NCBI GenBank assembly: GCA_020852275.1
Contig: JADZBE010000013.1
Location: 124,001 to 188,000, forward strand
DNA length: 64,000 bases
DNA from: Phycisphaerales bacterium
GTDB taxonomy: Bacteria; Planctomycetota; Phycisphaerae; UBA1845
Reading direction: 5' to 3'
The translations under genes were made by a program, and so were the position numbers. The notes beneath the pieces are model-generated. The model saw nothing but the letters and a program-made list of their open reading frames with translations. It had not been told where the DNA came from and ran no database searches. Positions 33,457 to 41,994 of the stretch are shown here, piece after piece (the first letter of the stretch is position 1; each line of letters starts with the position of its first letter).

Positions 33457-35262
33457 GTGTCCTTAAAATCAAAACTCACGCGCGTGCTGCTGCTGACGTT
33501 CCTGCTGGCGGCGGGAGGACACTACGTCATCCAGCGGTTCGTGATGATGCCGGGATTTCTGCGCCTCGAGGAAGAGGAGGCGCATGAGGACCTTCAGCGC
33601 TGCCGGTTCGCCATCGACCGCGAGCTGGCGCTGCTCGACGTGCTCTGCCAGGAGTGGGCTGCTCGACCGGCCGATCCGCTCGCCGTGGGCGCGGACGGGC
33701 AGCGCTTCATCGATGCCGCCCTCTCGCGACAGACGTTTCAGGCCGCCAGGCTCAATGCCGTGTTCTTCTTCAACCGGGAGGGGCAGGTGCTTCGCGGGGA
33801 CGTGCGCGTGGATCACCTTCCCACGTCCGTATTCCTGCCCGAGTTCAGCCCCCAGCGACTCTCGCCGCGCCACCCGCTGCTCGCACACCTCGCACCGGGA
33901 AGCTCGATCAAGTGCCTCATGACCACGGCCATGGGCCCGATGCTGGTGGCCTCCAGACCGCTCGCGCCCGCGCCGGGGTCGGTCGTCTCGTCGGGCACGC
34001 TCGTTCTCGGCCGCTTCCTCGACCACCGCGCCATCCAGGCGCTCGCGGCGCAAACGCGCGTCAACCTGCGCCTCTGGGCGAGCGACGACCCCGGCCTTGA
34101 CGAGGAAGGACGCACGGCGCTCGCGCGGTTCACGGATGGGAGCGATGCGGTCCTGATGCCGATGGACGACCTGACGCTCCGCGCCTACGCCGGCTACGCG
34201 GGTCTGGACGGCGCGCCGGCCGTGCTGATGCGCATCGACATGCCACGAACCCTGCTGGGCAGCGCCCGATCCGTAACGCGCTTTGCCTCGCTGACGCTGC
34301 TGGCGGCGGGGATGCTGCACATGTTGATCCTCGGGGGGCTGCTGAATCGCGGCGTGGTGGCGCCGCTGATGAGACTGTGCCGGAGCGTCGCCTCCATCTC
34401 CGGCGGTGAGGATCTCTCGCGCCGGCTGCGGATGCGGCGGCGCGATGAGATCGGTCTGCTGGCGTTCGAGTTCGATCATCTGATGCAACGGCTGGAGGGG
34501 ATCCACGACCGGCTGCACCACGCCGCGATGCACGATGAGCTGACCGGGCTGCCGAACCGCGCCTGGGTCGTGGAGCGGCTTAAGGTGTGCATGGAGCGCA
34601 CGCGACGCGATCCGACGTTTACCTTTGGACTGCTCTTCCTTGACGTGGACAAGTTCAAGGGCGTCAACGACACGCTGGGCCACGACGCCGGCGACGACCT
34701 GCTGCGCCAGATCGCCGAGCGCCTGCGCGAGTGCGTCCGCGCCACCGACGCCGTCGCTCGCTCGCCGCAGGGACCGGAGGACTGGCTCGCTTTCCCGCCG
34801 GAAATGCGCGTCGGGGCGGCCGCTCCCTGGGAGCACGACGACATCAAAGCGCCCCACGCCGCGTCCCACCGACATGCCGCCGGCAGTGGCGAAGGCGTCA
34901 ACCTCCGAGAGGGCATCCGCGCCCACCAGACCGCGGACCCAGGCAACGGCGCCGAGGACCCGGAAGACGGCTCAGCGTGCGTCGCGCGGCTCGGCGGCGA
35001 CGAGTTCCTCATCGTGCTGGAGGAACTGGGCAGCGAGGCGGATGCCCGCCAGGTCGCCCAGCGCGTGCGCGAATCGTTGGCCCGACCCTTTATGCTGGGA
35101 TCCACGACGGTACGCTCAGGTGCCAGCGTCGGACTGGTCATCAACACGCCTTACACGACGGCGGACGAAATGCTCCGCGCCGCCGATGCGGCCATGTACC
35201 GGGCCAAGTCCTTGGCCAAGCCCCATGCGATTGGCCCCGCCGGAGCCGTGTCAAATGTGTAA
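33457..35262 (+). CDS. CHASE-like/HAMP/GGDEF diguanylate cyclase with internal insertion
   Basis: A 601-residue membrane sensor. Helix 1 (LTRVLLLTFLLAAGGHYVIQ) and helix 2 (SLTLLAAGMLHMLILGGLL) bracket a periplasmic domain of about 250 residues resembling CHASE4. A HAMP region follows (SVASISGGEDLSRRLRMRRRDEIG), then GGDEF (HDELTGLPNRAWV, FLDVDKFKGVNDTLGHDAGD, RLGGDEFLIVLEE at about 513). It should make cyclic di-GMP. About 74 low-complexity residues (434-507) are inserted just before the GGDEF motif, flanked by AVAR and VAR. GTG at 33457 with GAGGAAG upstream is the chosen start. Confidence 0.88.
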   Translation: MSLKSKLTRVLLLTFLLAAGGHYVIQRFVMMPGFLRLEEEEAHEDLQRCRFAIDRELALLDVLCQEWAARPADPLAVGADGQRFIDAALSRQTFQAARLNAVFFFNREGQVLRGDVRVDHLPTSVFLPEFSPQRLSPRHPLLAHLAPGSSIKCLMTTAMGPMLVASRPLAPAPGSVVSSGTLVLGRFLDHRAIQALAAQTRVNLRLWASDDPGLDEEGRTALARFTDGSDAVLMPMDDLTLRAYAGYAGLDGAPAVLMRIDMPRTLLGSARSVTRFASLTLLAAGMLHMLILGGLLNRGVVAPLMRLCRSVASISGGEDLSRRLRMRRRDEIGLLAFEFDHLMQRLEGIHDRLHHAAMHDELTGLPNRAWVVERLKVCMERTRRDPTFTFGLLFLDVDKFKGVNDTLGHDAGDDLLRQIAERLRECVRATDAVARSPQGPEDWLAFPPEMRVGAAAPWEHDDIKAPHAASHRHAAGSGEGVNLREGIRAHQTADPGNGAEDPEDGSACVARLGGDEFLIVLEELGSEADARQVAQRVRESLARPFMLGSTTVRSGASVGLVINTPYTTADEMLRAADAAMYRAKSLAKPHAIGPAGAVSNV

Positions 35263-35311
35263 CCGCGGGTCCAGGCTCCATTTCAGAACCCGACGCGCAA
35301 GCGAGGGCGGG

Positions 35312-35392
35312 CCGAACCCGTAGCCCATGCAAGGCCAATCCTCGCGCATTGGCCATGCTGACCCTCCGCCCTTGCTTGAGCTACGGGTTCGG
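35312..35392. repeat. Nested inverted repeat (possible MITE/REP element)
   Basis: Outer 13-bp arms CCGAACCCGTAGC (35312-35324) and GCTACGGGTTCGG (35380-35392) enclose inner 7-bp arms GGCCAAT/ATTGGCC (35333-35339, 35348-35354). The gap 35263-35686 holds no gene I recognise. Similar CGAACCCGTAGC arms are, from memory, frequent between planctomycete genes. Confidence 0.82.
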
Positions 35393-35686
35393 AGCGGGGG
35401 GGCAGCTCGCTTGCGGATTCATGCCCCCCATGTGCGTTGGCGCCACCCTCGGCCACCCGCCTCGCCCACGCTTGCCCCCGCCACCGAAGGTCACCCGCTC
35501 CGCTTGCAAGCCACCTCCGCGCTTGAAAGTTGTCGCCACGTGCAGCCCGAAACCCGTCCGAATTGAAACTTGTCGAGGTCCTATCTATGCTGGAATTGCC
35601 GGATGGAGGGGATGCGCCGGGTGGCCCAGCCACGCGGAGCGTCGGGGGTTTTCGTACCCCGGCGCGAGGGATGAAAGGGACGCTTC

Positions 35687-36886
35687 GTGAAGTTCGCCTC
35701 GGGGTTAATCAGTTCCGCAAGCGCGGCCGCCTGTGCGGAGGGGCTGCTCGACCGCGTCACGCCGCAGGTGCGCTCGGGCGACGCCGACCTCGCCCTGCTC
35801 TTCGCCAGCGCCCATTTCGAGGATGAACTGACCGCAGCCGTCGAGACCGTCCACTCGGCCTACCCGTCCGCCACGCTCATCGGCTGCACCGCGGAAAGCG
35901 TGATCGGCGGGGACAAGGAGCTGGAAGGGCGACCGGCCATGTCGCTGATCGTGGGGTCGATGCCCGGCGCAGAGGTCCGACCGTTCCGCCTGAACCGGCA
36001 TCAGCACGCCTCGGCACGGAGCCGCGGAACGTGGGAAGCTTTGATCGGCGTCAGCCCGGAGAGCGAGCCGGTCTTCATCGCGCTGGCCGATCCGTTCAAC
36101 TTCGACATCCTCGCGTTCGTCGAGGACCTCAACGACGCGTTTCCGGGATGCCCGCTCTTCGGCGGTGTGGCGAGCGCGGCCGAAAAGCCGGGGCAGAACA
36201 TCCTCGTCCTCGACGGCGAGATTCACCGCGACGGTCTGGTCGGCGTGGCGCTGTGTGGAGATGTCGAGGTGGAGGCCGTCGTGTCGCAGGGCTGCCGCCC
36301 CATCGGCAAGCCTTTCATTGTCACCAAGTCGCAGAACCGCTTCATCAAGGAGCTGGGCGGCAAAGTCGCCTGGGAGCAGCTTCAGACGGTCATCAACGAG
36401 CTGACGGAGGACGAGGAGCATCTGGCGCAGCAGGCGCTCTTCGTCGGGCGCGCGATCAACGAGTACAAGTCCGACTTCCGCCGCGGCGACTTTCTCATCC
36501 AGACGCTGCTGGGCGTGGAGAAGAACACGGGGGCGCTGGCCATCGCGGGCATCCCCAAGATCGGCTCAACCGTGCAGTTCCACGTCCGCGACGCCGCCGC
36601 CGCCGATGAGGACCTGCGCCAGCTTCTCGCCGCCCGAACGCCCGGCTTGTCACCGCCCGCCGCCGCGCTGCTCTTCAGTTGCAACGGTCGCGGCTCGCGC
36701 ATGTGGCCCGACGTGCCTCACCACGACGCAAGCATGCTCCACGAGCACATCGGCGAAACGCCCACGGCCGGCTTCTTCTGCTCCGGCGAGTTCGGACCTA
36801 TCGGCGGACGCAACTTCGTGCACGGGTTTACCGCCAGCATCGCGCTGCTGCGACCGCGGGGGCGCGGCGCGAGCCCGACGCAATGA
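35687..36886 (+). CDS. FIST domain sensor protein
   Basis: A 399-residue soluble protein with the N-terminal FIST domain (ADLALLFASAHFEDELTAAV ... LIGCTAESVIGG ... FGGVASAAE) and the C-terminal FIST_C domain (GVEKNTGALAIAGIPKIGSTVQFHVRD ... LLFSCNGRGSRMW ... TAGFFCSGEFGPIGGRNFVHGFTASIALL). FIST domains are predicted sensory modules for small ligands, possibly amino acids, and occur with signalling proteins. A GGDEF protein lies just upstream. The start is GTG at 35687, with a GGGA site. Confidence 0.92.
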   Translation: MKFASGLISSASAAACAEGLLDRVTPQVRSGDADLALLFASAHFEDELTAAVETVHSAYPSATLIGCTAESVIGGDKELEGRPAMSLIVGSMPGAEVRPFRLNRHQHASARSRGTWEALIGVSPESEPVFIALADPFNFDILAFVEDLNDAFPGCPLFGGVASAAEKPGQNILVLDGEIHRDGLVGVALCGDVEVEAVVSQGCRPIGKPFIVTKSQNRFIKELGGKVAWEQLQTVINELTEDEEHLAQQALFVGRAINEYKSDFRRGDFLIQTLLGVEKNTGALAIAGIPKIGSTVQFHVRDAAAADEDLRQLLAARTPGLSPPAAALLFSCNGRGSRMWPDVPHHDASMLHEHIGETPTAGFFCSGEFGPIGGRNFVHGFTASIALLRPRGRGASPTQ

Positions 36887-36989
36887 CACTGCCGTGTCCC
36901 GGGCGCGACCCGGACTGACACGCGCAGGCGAGTCAAAACTCAGACACTACCGCCAAGTTGAGGCCGGCAGCAGAAAGCCGAACGCGGTT

Positions 36990-37358
36990 CTACCGTTCCG
37001 CGCTCCGGCTCCGTCGCGAGACGCCTCGATCCACCCTGCGACGATGCGCCCGGTAGCGCAGGGGCAGCCTCCAGCCGCACTCCGGACAGCGGCCTGAGAC
37101 GTTGCCCGTCAGGTCATATTCACAGTCAGCGCAGCGGTTGAAGTCCGGTTTTTCGGCATGCTTGTCAACGAAGGCATGTCCGCAGGCCATGCACCGGCGC
37201 TTCAGGCCGATGAACACTGCCGGGCCAGACAGGATCAAAGTGAGCGCCAGAAGGATCACATTGCCCAGGATCGCCGCGAGGTTCCGTGGACCGAAGGCGA
37301 GCCTGTGTCCGCCGGCGGCGCGGCACTGCGGGCAGATGATGAGCCGCCAGGAGTTCAT
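36990..37358 (-). CDS. Zinc-ribbon membrane protein, 122 aa
   Basis: The ATG at 37358 overlaps the stop of the UbiA gene (ATGA). The protein has an N-terminal zinc knuckle half (ICPQC), a hydrophobic helix (LAAILGNVILLALTLILSGPAVFIGL), a second C-x2-C (RRCMACGHAF) and a ribbon CADCEYDLTG...CPECGW. The last motif is typical of short planctomycete proteins of unknown role. A basic, Arg-rich tail ends it. Coupling suggests a link to the prenyltransferase. Confidence 0.75.
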   Translation of the reverse strand: MNSWRLIICPQCRAAGGHRLAFGPRNLAAILGNVILLALTLILSGPAVFIGLKRRCMACGHAFVDKHAEKPDFNRCADCEYDLTGNVSGRCPECGWRLPLRYRAHRRRVDRGVSRRSRSAER

Positions 37359-38242
37359 GTGGGACGGAAGCCCCGCGCGAGCAGGATGAACGGAATCGCA
37401 AACGCCAGCGCGATCGCGCCGCTCGCCGGTCCCGTCAGCACCGCAGCCAGCCAGGCATCCAGCAGCACGATGCCGAGAATGAACACGACGACGGCCTCCT
37501 GAGCACGGGCAGGCCGGCTGCCAACCGCACACAGCCCGAAACCGCATGTGAAAGTCCAGATGCCGGCTAGAGCCGCCGACAACCAGCTTGCCTGCGGACT
37601 GAACTCTACCCAGATCTGCAGATACGCGACCATCGATGCAACGACGACGGACAGCCCGACGATCCGCGTCCATTCAAAGCCTGCACGCGTTTCGCGCCGC
37701 GCGAAGACCGTGACGCCGGCAACGTACAGCCCCAAGCACGCCGCGGGCCAAAGCATCTCCACGCCGGCCTCGCGCGATCCCAGCGCCATGCCCAGCGCCA
37801 TGTTGAGCGCGCGGCACAGCCCCATCAGCGCCGGCGCAAACCACCGCGCTTTCAGCGAGTTGTACGCGACCATGGCGCCGATCAGCCCCAGTGCCACGAT
37901 GCCCGTTCGCGCTGAAACCGCCAGCGCCACCGCAGCCCCCGCCGTCAGCAGCAGGATCGACACGCGCAGCGCCGACGCGCGCGAGATGCGCTGCGACGGG
38001 ATGGGGCGATCCGGTCGATCCGCCTCATCTCGCTCCGCGTCCATCACGTCGTTCAGCGCCACGCCGCCGGCGTACAGGTGCATGGACGCCAGGCACAACG
38101 CGCCCACCGCCAGCCATCGCCCCGCGGGCATCCCGTCGAGAATCGCCCCGCCCGCGCACGCCCCCGCGATCACGTCCGGTGGCGCGGTGAAAAGGTTTGG
38201 AAGTCGGACCAGCTCCAGAAACGTGCGCAGGCGGTGGCTCAT
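37355..38242 (-). CDS. UbiA-superfamily prenyltransferase, EboC-like
   Basis: A 295-residue integral membrane prenyltransferase with about nine helices. The two Asp-rich motifs are NDVMDAERDEADRPDRPIP and a less obvious second at YNSLKARW. The start LVRLPNLFTAPPDVIAGA and RALNMALGMALGS resemble EboC and related proteins rather than MenA or UbiA. The start at 38242 lies six bases after the TIM-barrel stop. Together with a TIM-barrel protein it resembles part of the ebo set. A role in lipid-quinone synthesis (MqnP) cannot be excluded. Confidence 0.82.
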   Translation of the reverse strand: MSHRLRTFLELVRLPNLFTAPPDVIAGACAGGAILDGMPAGRWLAVGALCLASMHLYAGGVALNDVMDAERDEADRPDRPIPSQRISRASALRVSILLLTAGAAVALAVSARTGIVALGLIGAMVAYNSLKARWFAPALMGLCRALNMALGMALGSREAGVEMLWPAACLGLYVAGVTVFARRETRAGFEWTRIVGLSVVVASMVAYLQIWVEFSPQASWLSAALAGIWTFTCGFGLCAVGSRPARAQEAVVVFILGIVLLDAWLAAVLTGPASGAIALAFAIPFILLARGFRPT

Positions 38243-38248
38243 GGGGGC

Positions 38249-39124
38249 TTATCCCATCAGCGGCCGCAGATGCGCCCGCGCCTCCGCGCCGGCGGCGTCC
38301 GGATCGTCGATGTAGGGGTACAGCTCCACCGTGATCCAGCCGTCGTAGCCGGTGCGTCGAATGGCCTGGAAAACAGGCGCAAAGTCGATGGCGCCGCGCC
38401 CGGGAACGAGGTGTTCATGCACGCGCGACGCGGCGATGTCCTCGACGTGGTAATGCCGCACATGCGCCGACAGCGCCCCCACCGCCTCCGCCAGCGGCTC
38501 GCCGACGCAGTACATGTGCCCGATGTCGAAGTTGACGCCGAATGCCGGAGACCGAACGCGCGCACACAGCTCCAGCGTCTGCGCGACGTTTTCGATCAAC
38601 AGCCCCGGCTCCGGCTCGACGAGCAGCCGCACGCCCACGTCCTCCGCAACGCGCAGCGCCTCGCTCAAGCCGGCGACGAACACGTCCAGCGCCCCCGCCC
38701 AGGACATCCGCCCTTCGCGCGGGCCGTCTGAACACAACGGTCCGCCCGGCTCGGTGGTGATCGAAGTCGCGCCCAGCTTCGCGGCCATCCGCAGCGCCGC
38801 GATCGTATGCTCGACCCGAAGTCGGCGCAGACTCGCATCCGGCTCGATCCACGAAGGATGCCAGTAGGGATGCCTCGCGTCCCCCACGGCCTGCATCATG
38901 AAAGCGTTGACGTTGGCGATCGCCAGCCCGGCGTGATCCAGTGTGCGGCGCAGCGCGTCGATCTGAGCGTCCGTCGCCGCGGCGGGCCAGAGGTGCGGCG
39001 CATCCGCCATCAGCTCGATGCCGGCGTACCCCAGCGCGGCGATGCGCCGCGCCGCCTCATGGGCGTCGAAGCGGAGGTAAGCATTGGCGCTGTAGGCGAG
39101 TTTCAGCCCGGCATCCGTCGGCAT
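38249..39124 (-). CDS. Xylose isomerase-like TIM barrel protein (sugar phosphate isomerase/epimerase family)
   Basis: A 291-residue barrel: LKLAYSANAYLRFDAHEAARRIAALGYAGIELM opens it. Metal-site residues are suggested by LLVEPEPG, FGVNFDIGHMY, HYHVEDI and WITVELYPY. The likely role is isomerisation, epimerisation or a related step on a polyol or sugar. Substrate unknown. The ATG at 39124 is chosen because similarity starts shortly after; no ribosome site is apparent there and 39208 is an alternative. It is the first gene of a three-gene unit with the UbiA and zinc-ribbon proteins. Confidence 0.82.
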   Translation of the reverse strand: MPTDAGLKLAYSANAYLRFDAHEAARRIAALGYAGIELMADAPHLWPAAATDAQIDALRRTLDHAGLAIANVNAFMMQAVGDARHPYWHPSWIEPDASLRRLRVEHTIAALRMAAKLGATSITTEPGGPLCSDGPREGRMSWAGALDVFVAGLSEALRVAEDVGVRLLVEPEPGLLIENVAQTLELCARVRSPAFGVNFDIGHMYCVGEPLAEAVGALSAHVRHYHVEDIAASRVHEHLVPGRGAIDFAPVFQAIRRTGYDGWITVELYPYIDDPDAAGAEARAHLRPLMG

Positions 39125-39171
39125 GAACGCGATGATAGAAGCCGACGGGACCGGCGACCAGCGGGCGCGGC

Positions 39172-40287
39172 TCAGTTGGACATGCGGCTCGAACGCGCCA
39201 GCAGGCATGCCTGAACGAGAGTGCGCAGCCGCCCGCGGACCGTGCCGAGGTTGTGCGACTCGATCAACCCGGCCTCGATCGGCACCGCAAGTTCGCCGAT
39301 CAGCCCGAACCCCAGGCTGGGTCCCTGCACCTTCAGCGTGCGCACGAGCCGCTCGACCGCCGCTACGTCCTCCCGGGTGGCCGCGTCCTGAATGTCACGC
39401 GCGATCACCGGCAGCGTCTTGATAAACGCGGGGATCAGGGGGCCGATGACGGGGTCCGCTTCGAGCGTGCTGAAGAGCGGCTCCTGCCGGACGTTGTGCA
39501 GCACTTTGGAAAGCTGGTTAAGGGTGGCGGGTTTGTGCAGGCACTCGTTGAACCCGATCCCCAGGCACTCGTCGCGGATGCTCGGGCGCGACATGGAGGT
39601 CATGGCCACCGCATATCCTGGGTAGCCCTTCTCGCGCAGCGTTTTGATGGCATCTTGACCGGCGATCTTGGGCAGTTCAAGGTCCAGCATGATGAGGTCG
39701 AACGCCGCGCTGAGCGCCTGGTCCATCGCCTCCTGCCCGTCGCGAACCACGGTCACGGTCGCATTGAGCTGCTGCAGGTGAGCGCGTACCACTTCGGCCA
39801 TCACCGGATCCTCGTCCGCAAGGAGCACGCGGACCGAAGCCGCCTCCGGACAGAAGAGCGAGGCGTCCACCTCCTGCGAGAAAACCATTTCGATCTCGTA
39901 GGCATGATGGTTCATCATGTACGAGCAGGGTCCGATCGTGCCTGGCACGTCGTTCCATGAACCGTGGGGGCTGATGAGCTGCGCGACGCAACCGGTCCCG
40001 GCGTGAAGGAAAGAGCCGTGGAGGAAGGCCAGCCCCTTGGGGGCGAGCCAGCGGCTGAAGACGGAGTAGGTGACGATCGACCCGCCGGGGTGGGCGACCA
40101 TGATGCGCAGCGAGGAAATGCGGTACTTGTAGCGGCTGGCGACGCGCGCGGCAGCATGCGCGGCATCCTGCCGGTCCATCTCGTCGAGAATCGAGATAAT
40201 CTCCGCGTCCGTTCGCTTCAGCGTTCGGAGGACGCGCGTGTCGGCGCGCGCGGAATCCGCTTGTTTTTTCAGCGACCGATCGTCCAC
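39172..40287 (-). CDS. PilZ-like / receiver / degenerate HPt regulator
   Basis: A 371-residue soluble regulator. Residues 50-145 look like a PilZ-type barrel (KYRISSLRIMVAHPGG ... RWLAPKGLAFLHGSFLHAGT). Residues 152-270 are a receiver domain with acidic DED and phospho-acceptor D202 (FDLIMLDLELP), AMTSMS and HKPA. The last 85 residues fit an HPt helical bundle (RTLKVQGPSLGF), but the phospho-accepting His is replaced by Arg (about 316). GTG at 40287 is the likely start. It lies downstream of the GTPase locus on the same strand, 234 bases away. Confidence 0.78.
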   Translation of the reverse strand: MDDRSLKKQADSARADTRVLRTLKRTDAEIISILDEMDRQDAAHAAARVASRYKYRISSLRIMVAHPGGSIVTYSVFSRWLAPKGLAFLHGSFLHAGTGCVAQLISPHGSWNDVPGTIGPCSYMMNHHAYEIEMVFSQEVDASLFCPEAASVRVLLADEDPVMAEVVRAHLQQLNATVTVVRDGQEAMDQALSAAFDLIMLDLELPKIAGQDAIKTLREKGYPGYAVAMTSMSRPSIRDECLGIGFNECLHKPATLNQLSKVLHNVRQEPLFSTLEADPVIGPLIPAFIKTLPVIARDIQDAATREDVAAVERLVRTLKVQGPSLGFGLIGELAVPIEAGLIESHNLGTVRGRLRTLVQACLLARSSRMSN

Positions 40288-40521
40288 ACTTGCGACCCCG
40301 CAAGGACTACTGCGTCGGCTTGGATACTCTCTCCCTAAGCATCGAATGCGGCGGGCGGAAGGTTGAGTTCCGGGTCGGCTATTCGACAAGCGGTCCCGTG
40401 ATCGGACGCGCGGGTTGGGTGATCGGACGGAGGGTCCTCGCCCGGAACGAGGGGAGGCCGCCGTTCGCTCGAGGTACGGAAAACCGGGGACGGACGCCGG
40501 ATGCTCGGCCGGTCCCGTCTG

Positions 40522-41961
40522 TCAAGGCGGCCCCTGCGGCGACGGCATCGGGATCGCCAGGTCCGGGCGGCGTTGCCGCCACTGGTTGGCCAGCTCAGTG
40601 CGGTCGGCAAGCGCCTGCGGATCCTCCGCTTCACCCGCGGCAAGCGCCCCCGCCAGCAGGCGCACCAGGAATGCGCTGTGCGCGGACTCGTCCACCGCGC
40701 CTTCAACCGGTCGCGCGGCGGCGAGCGCCAGCCGCGCCGCCGGCACGGGTGCGGCGCCGGCGAGCCGTTCGAGAGCCTGCTGAATAAGCGGTTCGCAGAA
40801 GGTGCACGTCACGCGCGACTTGCGCCACAGGGCAATCAGCGTGGGCCAGTGACGCTCCAGGGTCGGCGCTTCGCAGTGACTGAGCCGATCCGCAAGCGTC
40901 TTCCTCACGGATTCCAACAAGTCCGCCCGCAGCCGCTGCTCAACGCCGCGAGCCTGCCGATCCACGAACTCCTCCGCAATCGCCAGCAGGCGCGGCAGGT
41001 TCGCGCCGCCCAGCTCGTCCATGCCTGCGTACAGGCGCCCGATCCGCTCCAGCGCCTCCGGTGAAATATCCTCGAACCTGTGCGACGTGCGCTCCGTCAG
41101 GGCCGCCACCTGGCCTATCCGCCAGTGCTGCTCCACGAAGGAGAGCCAGGCGCTCGCCGGCGGCGCCTCTCCGTCGGGATCGCGCGCTGCGTCCACCAGC
41201 AGCGCATCCAGGCTCTCGCATAAATCCTTCAGCCGAACATCGGGCGCCGAGACAATCACCAACGAATGCGGCCGGCTGGTCGAGAATCGCAGCCCCGCCG
41301 AAAGCGACAGCTTCGCCCGCATCGGTCCAGGAAGCGACATCCACAGCACCTCGGCCGCCTGCGTTGCCGCCGTTTCCACGCGCAGGACCACCGGCGCGCC
41401 GCGCAGCAGCCGATGCACGACCCGGCGCTTCCAGCGCGCCCCCTCCGACTCCGGCAGACACGCCCCGTGCGCCGCCGTGCCAGCGCCGTCAAGAGGCAGC
41501 CGCACCGGCTCCATCGCCTCGCGCGGCTTCAGTTCCGGCGTCGTGAGCCCCAGTGCCACCGCCGCGCGAAGCAGCGCGAACGGATTGAATCCAAACCGCG
41601 CAAAATCCTCGCCTTCCACGACCAGGTTATACGTGTACACACGCTGACCGCCGCGCCCGGTGTGCTCCGCGCCCGCGGGACACGTGTGCGCCACGCATAT
41701 CCGGCCGGTCGGCAACGGATAGCACGCCAACGCGACGGAGCCTTCGGAAGCGTCGCACAAAGCGTCGTGCGAGGGCGAGCATCGCGTGATGACCTGCCGC
41801 TCCTCCGGACGCAGCGACTTCGACGCCGCGACGATGCGATACCCTTCGCCCGTCGGCGTGCGGATGGAGGTGAAGATGGCCGGGTGCGCGACGATGTCCC
41901 CGCGCGAAGATTGCGCGGGCGCGGCAGCGCGAGGCGCGACTAGCGTTGGACTGGCGCTCAT
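40522..41961 (-). CDS. GAP1-N2-like GTPase-associated protein
   Basis: A 479-residue protein. The first 150 residues (IFTSIRTPTGEGYRIVAASKSL, ITRCSPSHDALC, GRICVAHTCPAG, RVYTYNLVVEGEDFARFGFNPF) match what I remember of the type 2 N-terminal domain of GTPase-associated protein 1 (GAP1-N2). A middle region has LSLSAGLRFSTSRPHSLVIVS and a helical C-terminal half follows. Such proteins are reported next to TRAFAC-type GTPases in large NTP-dependent systems proposed to act in biological conflict. Here the next gene upstream encodes such a GTPase, 33 bases away. No enzymatic motif is seen. Confidence 0.68.
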   Translation of the reverse strand: MSASPTLVAPRAAAPAQSSRGDIVAHPAIFTSIRTPTGEGYRIVAASKSLRPEERQVITRCSPSHDALCDASEGSVALACYPLPTGRICVAHTCPAGAEHTGRGGQRVYTYNLVVEGEDFARFGFNPFALLRAAVALGLTTPELKPREAMEPVRLPLDGAGTAAHGACLPESEGARWKRRVVHRLLRGAPVVLRVETAATQAAEVLWMSLPGPMRAKLSLSAGLRFSTSRPHSLVIVSAPDVRLKDLCESLDALLVDAARDPDGEAPPASAWLSFVEQHWRIGQVAALTERTSHRFEDISPEALERIGRLYAGMDELGGANLPRLLAIAEEFVDRQARGVEQRLRADLLESVRKTLADRLSHCEAPTLERHWPTLIALWRKSRVTCTFCEPLIQQALERLAGAAPVPAARLALAAARPVEGAVDESAHSAFLVRLLAGALAAGEAEDPQALADRTELANQWRQRRPDLAIPMPSPQGPP

Positions 41962-41994
41962 GAGATGCGACTCCCGGCCTGCGGCGATGACGCG

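Noticed and set aside
35312..35392. tRNA-like structure
   Set aside because: There is no T-loop GTTCGA-type sequence or acceptor/anticodon layout. The symmetry is that of a nested palindrome.
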